A model generated the notes under the pieces. It had not been told where the DNA came from. It made no database searches and saw nothing but the letters and a program-made list of their open reading frames with translations. DNA of 6,591 nt. Origin: Armatimonadota bacterium. GTDB lineage: Bacteria > Armatimonadota > Fimbriimonadia > Fimbriimonadales > Fimbriimonadaceae. Below, in pieces: positions 1 through 5,542 of the stretch. Within the stretch, counting starts at the first letter, position 1; every line of letters starts with the position of its first letter. A program made the position numbers and the translations under genes. The stretch covers positions 1 through 6,591 of the forward strand of contig JAFAFM010000089.1 of NCBI GenBank assembly GCA_023423495.1. The letters run 5' to 3'.

Positions 1-222
1 GTACGTTGCTGAATCTGATGGCTGGACCGGGTGGGGCGGACCCGCCCAAATCGTGTCCTCGTTCAACAGAATCCGTTCGGTTTCCACTCCACCGAAGGAC
101 ATCGCACCGATCCGGCCGTTCCCAACCGGAAGAGCCGAAGTCCATGCTTCCGCCGGTTGTCGATACCACAGCGTGAGGTCGTTTGGGGCCATGGCTACTA
201 CCGCGAGCAAGGTGGCAAGCAT
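1..222 (-). CDS. GH95-type alpha-L-fucosidase, N-terminal fragment (cut by left edge)
   Basis: The first 74 codons of a gene that runs off the left edge. GH95 enzymes hydrolyse alpha-L-fucosyl (some alpha-L-galactosyl) linkages, typically alpha-1,2-fucose on host or plant glycans. Translation from the ATG at 220-222 gives a short hydrophobic leader ([13 protein letters not shown]) and then the typical start of the GH95 N-terminal beta-sandwich domain: [41 protein letters not shown]. The family is usually about 700-800 aa, so roughly 90% is missing, including the catalytic (alpha/alpha)6 barrel; activity cannot be judged. The start is well fixed: an in-frame TAG, the stop of the preceding gene, lies one codon upstream (TAG CTT ATG). 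No Shine-Dalgarno is visible, so translation is probably coupled to the upstream AlkP-superfamily gene, only 3 bases away. The family call rests on remembered family motifs, not a search. Confidence 0.9.
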   Translation of the reverse strand, partial: MLATLLAVVAMAPNDLTLWYRQPAEAWTSALPVGNGRIGAMSFGGVETERILLNEDTIWAGPPHPVQPSDSATY

Positions 223-225
223 AAG

Positions 226-1284
226 CTAATTCAGCACGTCTGAAATCGCAGAAGCGGCCTTGGGTTGAAACCCGGAGAAGTCATAGCCGAGTAGCCGTGC
301 AATCGTGGTTGCGATCATTCCGTTGGTAACTGCAGCCGTTGATTTCCGTTCACCCAGCGGCCTCGTATCCGGCCCCATAAACATCATCCACGTGAACTCT
401 GTGTCCCTGATGCTTGCACCGTGCGAAGTCCACTCCTTGCCCTCCCCTCGTCCGTGGTCGCAGGTGACAACGAGCGTTGTCTTGCCGCGATACTCGCGAG
501 TGCCCTGGACGTATTTCCAGAGCTCCTTCAGGTACGAATCGACTCGGACGGCGGCGTCGAGATATTGGTCGTACTTGTTGCCGTGGCCCCATGCGTCGGT
601 CTCGATTAGCTCGATGTAGAGGACCCTCGGCTTTTTGGCCTTCAAATATTCGAAAGCGGTATTGAATGTGAGCGTATCGTAAGCCTCGACCTCCCCCCAC
701 ATACGGGGCAAGTCCACTTTGACCTTGTTGATTCCCTCGATGACCTTATTTCCTTTCAGGCCATCGAACGGTTCGAACCCAACGTTCACGGGAAACCCGC
801 AACGGTCGCGGTTGATAATTGCTGAGAGTGTGGTCCAAGAAGCGAATGCGGCTACTCTGCCCTTAAACTCTGGTTGACGATGCAAATATTCAAGAACCGT
901 CACATTTTCATTCGGCTTCGGGGAGTTGCTGTTGATTCGGGCGTCGGCATATCCGGCCAGCGTTTCGTTGTAACCGGGATAGGAGAATTTGTGACCGTTG
1001 GTTACGAATGAATCGCTGCCCGCCCGACGGTTGCCGTAGAGCTGTCCCTGGGAAGCGATCGTGCCCCACGTGAACGGCATGAGGATCTTGCGGCGCTCGA
1101 CTTCCGACTCCCGCCAAAATCGCTTTTCGAATGGTTCGCTTTTGATCGCATCCATGAGAGTTCGGTCTGCACCTGAGAACACCTCCTGCCAGCGCAGTCC
1201 ATCCGTCATCACGAAGATCACATTCTCGGTTGCGAGTTTGGGGGCAAGTAGGGAGACGGCGACGGCAAGGGTTGGGATGATCAA
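226..1284 (-). CDS. Alkaline-phosphatase-superfamily metal-dependent hydrolase (phosphodiesterase/NPP-like)
   Basis: A 352-aa exported hydrolase of the alkaline phosphatase superfamily. Expected metal ligands are all visible: D28 in VMTDG, D230 and H234 in ETDAWGHG, D276-H277 in TCDHGRG, and H288 in TSHG. The nucleophile is probably S101 in KFSYPGYNETLAG, which lines up with the Thr of NPP-type phosphodiesterases (TFPNH). There is no C/S-x-P-x-R signature, so it is not a formylglycine sulfatase. The real substrate is unknown; given its neighbours, a phosphate or similar ester on a glycan is a reasonable guess. The start is TTG: its reading frame has no ATG, GTG or other TTG between an upstream stop and this codon, and AGAGGAAGAG lies 9 bases upstream. 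It overlaps the GH20 stop by 3 bases (TTGA) and ends 3 bases before the GH95 gene. The leader (about residues 1-18) is hydrophobic and has no basic n-region. GTG at residue 22 is a less likely start. Confidence 0.86.
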   Translation of the reverse strand: MIIPTLAVAVSLLAPKLATENVIFVMTDGLRWQEVFSGADRTLMDAIKSEPFEKRFWRESEVERRKILMPFTWGTIASQGQLYGNRRAGSDSFVTNGHKFSYPGYNETLAGYADARINSNSPKPNENVTVLEYLHRQPEFKGRVAAFASWTTLSAIINRDRCGFPVNVGFEPFDGLKGNKVIEGINKVKVDLPRMWGEVEAYDTLTFNTAFEYLKAKKPRVLYIELIETDAWGHGNKYDQYLDAAVRVDSYLKELWKYVQGTREYRGKTTLVVTCDHGRGEGKEWTSHGASIRDTEFTWMMFMGPDTRPLGERKSTAAVTNGMIATTIARLLGYDFSGFQPKAASAISDVLN

Positions 1285-2933
1285 GAGCGCTCTTCCTCTA
1301 TGGTCTCCGACTCCGTGACTGGGGTCGGCCGATCGAGTTTACGGTAATTCACACCATAAGCGGTTAGCCGCTTCAAGTGCTCGGACAATCCCTTCTCAAA
1401 CCGGGCGAAGTTTTTGTTGGATGCCGCGCTCCACGCAACCTCGGCCATGGCGCATGCCCGCGGATAAGCCATGTACTCCGCATGCTGGCCGTTGGGGATG
1501 TATTCGGTCCAGAGGTTGAATTGGACTCCCAGCACATACTTCGCCTGGTCCGGGGTCATTTCCTTAAGCACGGGATCGTAGCTGTACACCTTGGAAAGTG
1601 GGAGAAATCCGCCGATCGCATGAGGCTCGTTCTTCTGATCCCGCGACTGGTAATAGTCCAAATAAGCGTGGCTGGTTTGGGACATCACCACGTCATGCCC
1701 GCTCGATACAGCCTGCATTGCACCCTCGTTTCCAAGCCAAACCATGAGCGCAGCCTTTTCCGCCAGACCTCCTTCGAGAATTTCACTCCATCCGATAAGC
1801 CGGCGTCCCTTACTTGCAATATAGGCGTCCATCTGGCGGACAAACCAACTTTGCAGTTCGTGCTCATCCTTCAATCCAAGATCCTTCATCCGGGCCTGAG
1901 CCTTCTCGGAAGCCTTCCACTCGGTCTTCGGGCATTCATCTCCGCCGATATGGATGAACTTGCTCGGGAAGAGTTCCATAACCTCGTCCAGCACATTTTG
2001 AAGAAACTTGATCGTTTCGGGCTCAGTGTTAAAGACGTTGTCGATCACACCCCATCTGGTTGCCACTTCCAATTGCTCGGACGGAACATTGCCCAGCCAC
2101 GGATAGGATGCGATCGCTGCCTGAGCATGGCCAGGCATCTCGATTTCGGGAACGATATTGATGTGACGCTGCTTGGCGTACTCAATCACCTCTCGGATGT
2201 CCTCCTGGGTGTAATAGCCGCCATGCGGCTTGCCCGTGAACTCGCCCGGATTGCCGTATTTGGTCATGGTGTCCTTTCGCCATGCACCCACTTCGGTGAG
2301 CTTCGGATACTGCTTGATTTCAATGCGCCAGCCCTGATCGTCCGTCAGGTGCCAGTGAAAGCTGTTCATCTTGTGCATCGCAAGGAGGTCGATGTACTTC
2401 ATCACAAACTCCTTGGGCATGAAATGACGGGCGGTATCGAGCATTCCTCCACGCCAGCCAAACCTTGGAACGTCTTCGATCTCAACCCCGGCAACCTTCC
2501 AATCCACACCCCGAACCTTCGCCCGTCGGTAAATTTCGCTGGGAAGAAGTTGGCGGAGCGTTTGGCTGCCGTAAAAGAGACCTGCTTCAGTCTGAGCTTC
2601 AATATCCACCCGGTCTGAGCTCACCCGCAACTTGTAGCCTTCACCGCCAAGGGCTGCGTTCCGAACCTTCTTTAGGTGAATTGCATTATTGCCGCCCGAC
2701 TTTCTGATCTCCAAGCCAAAGCCGGTGGCTGGCGAAAGGAACGATTGGAGCATCCGTCCGCTGTCGGTTTCGCTGCCGGAAGGCTTGGAATAAACAATCG
2801 TGGTGGAGCCGTTGATGGCAAAGGTCGCGTTGTTTGATTTGACCCTGAGAGGTTGAGGAACAAGCGCGGGACTGGGCATATTTTGCATGGGGCTCACCGT
2901 GCACAAGGTGGCGATTGCTAAAAGCATGGCCAT
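1281..2933 (-). CDS. GH20 beta-N-acetylhexosaminidase, exported
   Basis: Removes terminal beta-linked GlcNAc or GalNAc from glycans or chitooligosaccharides by substrate-assisted catalysis. From the chosen start the protein is 550 aa, normal for a bacterial GH20. Order: hydrophobic leader (about 1-20), GH20b-type N-terminal domain (about 25-150), TIM-barrel catalytic domain (about 155-505), then a polar tail. The catalytic pair is D332-E333 in HIGGDECPKTEW. Other family residues are R161 in FGWRGGMLD, H269 in EIEMPGH, and the aromatic pocket in LIGWSEIL, MVWLG and FNLWTEYI. The ATG at 2931-2933 (MAMLLAIATLCTVSP) is preceded by GGGAAA; the ATG at 2925-2927 is equally possible. A longer frame from GTG at 2973-2975 is rejected because it would begin against the U-tract of a terminator without a ribosome site. 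The stop overlaps the next gene by 3 bases, so this is the first gene of the GH20-AlkP-GH95 operon. Confidence 0.96.
   Translation of the reverse strand: MAMLLAIATLCTVSPMQNMPSPALVPQPLRVKSNNATFAINGSTTIVYSKPSGSETDSGRMLQSFLSPATGFGLEIRKSGGNNAIHLKKVRNAALGGEGYKLRVSSDRVDIEAQTEAGLFYGSQTLRQLLPSEIYRRAKVRGVDWKVAGVEIEDVPRFGWRGGMLDTARHFMPKEFVMKYIDLLAMHKMNSFHWHLTDDQGWRIEIKQYPKLTEVGAWRKDTMTKYGNPGEFTGKPHGGYYTQEDIREVIEYAKQRHINIVPEIEMPGHAQAAIASYPWLGNVPSEQLEVATRWGVIDNVFNTEPETIKFLQNVLDEVMELFPSKFIHIGGDECPKTEWKASEKAQARMKDLGLKDEHELQSWFVRQMDAYIASKGRRLIGWSEILEGGLAEKAALMVWLGNEGAMQAVSSGHDVVMSQTSHAYLDYYQSRDQKNEPHAIGGFLPLSKVYSYDPVLKEMTPDQAKYVLGVQFNLWTEYIPNGQHAEYMAYPRACAMAEVAWSAASNKNFARFEKGLSEHLKRLTAYGVNYRKLDRPTPVTESETIEEERS
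1290..1299 (-). promoter_or_regulatory. Shine-Dalgarno that supports a TTG start
   Basis: AGAGGAAGAG on the minus strand, inside the last codons of the GH20 gene. The GAGGA core ends 9 bases before the TTG at 1282-1284. It is the main positive evidence that the AlkP-superfamily gene starts at TTG. Confidence 0.7.
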
Positions 2934-2975
2934 AGTTTCCCGATTTGCGGCTAAAGGGCCTCTAAACGCTTGCAC

Positions 2976-3002
2976 AAAAAAAGCCCCGGCCGTAGCCGGG
3001 GC
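2976..3002 (-). terminator. Intrinsic terminator of the riboswitch-small gene unit
   Basis: On the minus strand an 8-bp perfect stem GCCCCGGC/GCCGGGGC (3002-2995 with 2990-2983) with a 4-base loop TACG is followed directly by seven T residues (2982-2976). It starts 9 bases after the stop of the 85-aa gene and ends about 42 bases before the GH20 start. This is a textbook rho-independent terminator. On the plus strand the hairpin has no following T run, so it works in one direction. Confidence 0.94.
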
Positions 3003-3011
3003 GTGACCGTC

Positions 3012-3269
3012 CTACGACGGGACTCGACACTGAGCCGCTAAGTGGACGACATCGGTTGCGAGGTTTTCGAGGTATTTCCGGGCTCGCTCGACAGTAGCCT
3101 TGGCCCATTCGTCTTGCTTGGAGTTCAGGGCAGGAAGATCCTCAAACTTTGCCACGTAGCCGGAGATTTTTTCCGCAAGCTCGGTCAGTTGTTGCGATTT
3201 CTCCTCTGGGCCAAGCCTGGATATCCAGATCTTTTTGGCCGACTGCTCAAAGTGAGCGACTGGGTTCAT
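3012..3269 (-). CDS. Small protein of unknown function (85 aa), second gene of the c-di-AMP riboswitch unit
   Basis: I do not recognise this protein. It is 85 aa, polar, and probably almost all helix, with no signal peptide, membrane segment or metal-binding motif. Likely helices lie near residues 22-42 (PEEKSQQLTELAEKISGYVA) and 52-80 (around DEWAKATVERARKYLENL), separated by a DLPALN turn: a helical hairpin. There is one Cys, at residue 81. The start is well supported: AGGAGGT (3276-3282) sits 6 bases before the ATG, and the ATG overlaps the stop of the 108-aa gene (ATGA), so the two are translationally coupled. A strong terminator follows at once. It shares EWxKA at residues 54-58 with its partner, so the two may be distant relatives or bind each other. 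A real gene is likely because of these signals; its function is open. Confidence 0.78.
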   Translation of the reverse strand: MNPVAHFEQSAKKIWISRLGPEEKSQQLTELAEKISGYVAKFEDLPALNSKQDEWAKATVERARKYLENLATDVVHLAAQCRVPS

Positions 3270-3592
3270 TGATGTACCTCCTGGGTGTTGGGATAGGGTC
3301 GAGGAGCTTGGGCCACGTCGAACCGAAGTTGGGTCGGCTGTCGCATTGCGCTTCGGGCTCGCTCACGAATTTCGGAATGCAGTTCTGAGAGTCGGTCGTA
3401 CGATTTACGAAAGCGGTTGGCCTTCTCCCACTCGCCTCGGTGAGCGAACCGAATGGTCAGGCTCCCGATTTCGCGGGCGCTATCGCGTACGCGTTTGGCT
3501 ATCTTAAGGAGTTGCCTTGCTTTCGCAACCCCGCCAACATAACTCAGATCAACGGTGTCGACTTCATGCCGCACCTTATGTTCTAATAGCAT
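3266..3592 (-). CDS. Small basic protein of unknown function (108 aa), first gene under the c-di-AMP riboswitch
   Basis: I do not recognise this protein. It is 108 aa, rich in Arg and Lys, cytosolic by appearance, and mostly helical: helix around 21-41 (VAKARQLLKIAKRVRDSARE), a short linker, then a long helix around 54-83 (EWEKANRFRKSYDRLSELHSEI and onward), ending in a Pro-rich, probably disordered tail. The basic helices would suit nucleic-acid or membrane-surface binding, or pairing with the more acidic 85-aa partner; this is inference only. GGAGGTT (3595-3601) lies 2 bases before the ATG, a near-perfect ribosome site. The stop overlaps the start of the 85-aa gene. The gene begins about 70 bases after a c-di-AMP aptamer, so its expression should follow cellular c-di-AMP. 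It has no visible link to glycan breakdown by the surrounding genes. Confidence 0.8.
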   Translation of the reverse strand: MLLEHKVRHEVDTVDLSYVGGVAKARQLLKIAKRVRDSAREIGSLTIRFAHRGEWEKANRFRKSYDRLSELHSEIRERARSAMRQPTQLRFDVAQAPRPYPNTQEVHQ

Positions 3593-3621
3593 TGAACCTC
3601 CAGGGTATTTATCCTTGAAGG

Positions 3622-3648
3622 GCCGCCGGATGCCGATCCACCGGAGGC
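3622..3648 (-). other. Hairpin between aptamer and first small gene (possible expression platform)
   Basis: The minus-strand RNA can fold here as GCC-U-CC-GGU-GGAU-CGGC-AUCC-GG-C-GGC: three pairs, a mismatch, two pairs, a 3-base bulge and a 4-bp stem with a CGGC loop. No U run follows, so it is not a standard terminator. It lies between the aptamer and the ribosome site of the 108-aa gene, where an expression platform is expected. The pairing was drawn by eye. Confidence 0.4.
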
Positions 3649-3661
3649 GTCCTCTTAACTT

Positions 3662-3773
3662 AGCCTACGAGGTTAGCTGACGGGTTCGGGCCAGAGTTCA
3701 CCCTAGACGCTGTAGGCGTCATTCACCCCCAATCGGTTGGGTCCCCCGCTCTGGCGATGTGCCAAATTCGGCT
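3662..3773 (-). ncRNA. Cyclic-di-AMP riboswitch aptamer (ydaO/yuaA class)
   Basis: A cis-acting RNA that binds c-di-AMP, the second messenger of cell-wall, potassium and osmotic balance. Reading the minus strand, the conserved blocks occur in the right order: AGCCGAA at the 5' end, CGGGGGACCC, GGGGUGAAU, UAGGGUGAAC, CCCGAACCCGUCAGCUAACC and UCGUAGGCU at the 3' end. The stems are also present: closing AGCC/GGCU, CCAGAG/CUCUGG, hairpin CCCAA-CCGA-UUGGG, and hairpin GACGC-CUACA-GCGUC. The last block is nearly the same as the ACCCGACAGCUAACUCC segment of the Thermoanaerobacter aptamer as I recall it. It stands about 70 bases before the 108-aa gene on the same strand. Most known members switch genes off when c-di-AMP is high; the direction here is not certain. 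Confidence 0.94.
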
Positions 3774-3775
3774 TC

Positions 3776-3784
3776 TTTATATTA
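3776..3784 (-). promoter_or_regulatory. Possible -10 element of the riboswitch promoter
   Basis: The minus strand reads GGGTAATATAAAGAAGCC: TAATAT (3784-3779) or TATAAA (3781-3776) would place the transcript start at or close to the first base of the aptamer. This fits a dedicated promoter. No convincing -35 box is seen about 17 bases upstream (the position reads GCGCGA), so the call is tentative. Confidence 0.42.
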
Positions 3785-3840
3785 CCCTGGCGATCGCCGG
3801 ATCGCGCCGCGGATAGTCCCAAAATACGGACTGTGTTCTG

Positions 3841-5478
3841 TTACTTTGGCGGGATGGGCAAGTCCTTGATGTTGAAGCGCACGCTCTTGATAAATGGGGG
3901 CTTCCCGGCTAGCCAATGACCATAGGTGGTGGCCACGATCGTGCCATCTTGCAAAAGCTCCAGGCCGGGGTAGCTGCTATCCCAAGAATCAACGTTGTCC
4001 AAAAGCCGAATTTTGGCTTGGCCGGGTCTTCCCGCCGCTAGATCAGCGTAAGTTCCAAGCCAGGCAACGAAGTCGCCCTTCCAAGGACTGCCCTCCATCA
4101 TGTCGCGGAATACTGCGATAATTCTGCCGTCGGGTAGTCGCCTCATGGTGTGTCGGTCTCCCGAGAGCTCAGCGTGCATGGGTCTCGGAGGCGACCAGGT
4201 CTTGCCCTCGTCATTCGAGAAGATAATGTGGCTAGGTTTGACGCGACGGTTCTCTCGCAGCAAGACCGCAATCTGGCGACCGTCGTCACTTCGAACCTGT
4301 CCTGGTTCACAGAGGTGAACATCGTTTGATGTGTAGATCGCCCTCGGTTCGCTCCAAGTTTCACCCAGATTGGTAGATTCCACTTGATAGAGCGTAAAGA
4401 TTCTCTTGCCACCTTCCTTGGTGAAGAAGCGGCCATCGTCATGGAACTGAGCGATCAGGCGGCCATCGCGGGTGGGCTCAACAAACCCCATGACCACAAT
4501 TCCGCCCCAATTGCCCACTTGTCGAAGTGGAGTCCAAGTATGGCCCTCATTATCGCTTGTCGCGATCCTCGCCGGGTAGAGACCGGACCAAAGGATCAGC
4601 CGTTTAGGACCGACGCGATGGATGGTAGGAGTTTCCAGCGAGGTTGACCAATTGTCTGGCGTGGGGAGCCGGCCCGACCACGTCTTGCCGCCGTCGGTCG
4701 ACCGCTTCATCACGATCGGGCCCTTGCCGTGACCCTTTGGATAAACGGCCAAGATAGTCTTATTGTCGGCAAGCAGGGTCGTAGATACGTGGCCCAGGTA
4801 TTGGCCCTCCTCTTGGTCGACCAAAACCTGCTTGGAGCGATCTTCTGACCAATCGATTTTCACAATGTCCGCCCGCTTTTTACCGAACACCTTCGCCGCC
4901 AGGTCATCCGCTAAGATCTGGAATCCCAAGTTGGAGGGGTGGAGTTTGTCTGGAAACATCTCCCCCTTGCCCGCGAACAATGAATAGGCGTCATAAATCT
5001 CCATCCCCAAGTTTTCAGCCGATTTTCTGATGCCTGGCATTACGAAGGCATCAAGGTTCTTCACCCGAACATCGGTGGAAGGAAAGAACATTGGCGGGGG
5101 GACCATGGCCACCATTCGCGGATCCGAAGGAAGCCTGGAGAATTCGTTGTGAAGGAAGTGTAACCGGGCCTGCATGGACTCCAGTTGCCGCTGATCCCCG
5201 ACCCTCGGCGTGTCATTTGTTCCCAACATCATCAGAACAACGTCCGGCTTAAATTCCATGGCTTTCCGGCACTCGGGAAGCGATTCGTAATGAAGCCGGC
5301 CTGGCAAAAGCGTGGCACTCGTTTTGCCAAAGTTACCGACTAGGTAGCCGTCTCCAAGTAAGGCTTGTAACTGTGCGGGATAGCTATTCAGTCCCCCGCG
5401 ACCTTCAGTAAGCGAGTCGCCGATACAGGCCACCCTGATAGGGGCGACCAGGAGTGAAAAAACGATTAAGCCAGTCAT
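3841..5478 (-). CDS. Fusion of SGNH (GDSL) esterase and sialidase-like BNR/Asp-box domain
   Basis: A 545-aa two-domain protein. Residues about 14-200 form an SGNH hydrolase: GDSLTEG with nucleophile S22, GTND at 86-89, and the D177/H180 dyad in DKLHP; such domains remove O-acetyl or other ester groups from sugars. Residues about 217-540 form a six-bladed sialidase-type propeller with four Asp boxes: STDGGKTW (260), SDNEGHTW (308), STNLGETW (368), SNDEGKTW (421). By eye, E391, R408, R458 and Y503 fit the GH33 Glu, two triad Arg and Tyr nucleophile. The usual FRIP Arg and acid/base Asp are not apparent (YLGHVST with H230; PKGHGKG with H250), so sialic acid may not be the substrate. The leader is very short (MTGLIVFSLLVAP). 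GAGGAAAGG ends just before the ATG. It lies 64 bases after the transporter gene, likely in one transcript with it. The fold is well supported; the substrate is not. Confidence 0.9.
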   Translation of the reverse strand: MTGLIVFSLLVAPIRVACIGDSLTEGRGGLNSYPAQLQALLGDGYLVGNFGKTSATLLPGRLHYESLPECRKAMEFKPDVVLMMLGTNDTPRVGDQRQLESMQARLHFLHNEFSRLPSDPRMVAMVPPPMFFPSTDVRVKNLDAFVMPGIRKSAENLGMEIYDAYSLFAGKGEMFPDKLHPSNLGFQILADDLAAKVFGKKRADIVKIDWSEDRSKQVLVDQEEGQYLGHVSTTLLADNKTILAVYPKGHGKGPIVMKRSTDGGKTWSGRLPTPDNWSTSLETPTIHRVGPKRLILWSGLYPARIATSDNEGHTWTPLRQVGNWGGIVVMGFVEPTRDGRLIAQFHDDGRFFTKEGGKRIFTLYQVESTNLGETWSEPRAIYTSNDVHLCEPGQVRSDDGRQIAVLLRENRRVKPSHIIFSNDEGKTWSPPRPMHAELSGDRHTMRRLPDGRIIAVFRDMMEGSPWKGDFVAWLGTYADLAAGRPGQAKIRLLDNVDSWDSSYPGLELLQDGTIVATTYGHWLAGKPPFIKSVRFNIKDLPIPPK

Positions 5479-5542
5479 TGCCTTTCCTCGAAACCACCTT
5501 TAGGGCTGCCCTTGGACAACCCAACACCGCCTGCGCCGGAGG

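Larger units (their letters stand above)
3593..3840 (-). other. Intergenic leader region between the sialidase-like gene and the small genes
   Basis: This 248-base gap contains no gene. In transcription order it holds a possible -10 element, the c-di-AMP aptamer, a hairpin, and the ribosome site of the 108-aa gene. No intrinsic terminator follows the sialidase-like gene, so its transcript may run into the riboswitch. Confidence 0.8.

Noticed and set aside
31..243. Plus-strand open frame of 70 codons at the left edge
   Set aside because: It is antisense to the GH95 N-terminus, which is recognised by several family motifs, and has no ribosome site or family feature.
1377..2618. Long open frame of 413 codons on the plus strand
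   Set aside because: It is exactly antisense to the GH20 gene, whose domains and catalytic motif are clear, and its translation shows no family feature. It is a shadow of codon bias.
2934..2975. GTG at 2973-2975 as an earlier start of the GH20 gene
   Set aside because: It lies directly against the U-tract of the terminator, has no ribosome site, and would put a basic, non-signal stretch before the hydrophobic leader.
3789..3798. Palindrome GGCGATCGCC, similar to the cyanobacterial HIP1 octamer GCGATCGC
   Set aside because: I found only one other GCGATCGC in the window (near 2110), inside a gene. This is no enrichment, and nothing else suggests a cyanobacterium.
3815..3832. Inverted repeat AGTCC...GGACT just after the sialidase-like gene as a terminator
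   Set aside because: The stem is only 5 bp with an 8-base loop, and no T run follows on the minus strand.
5479..5542. Possible regulatory element in the 64-base gap after the transporter gene
   Set aside because: Only a tiny GGGCaGCCC repeat and the ribosome site of the next gene are visible. There is no terminator, promoter or riboswitch that I can support.
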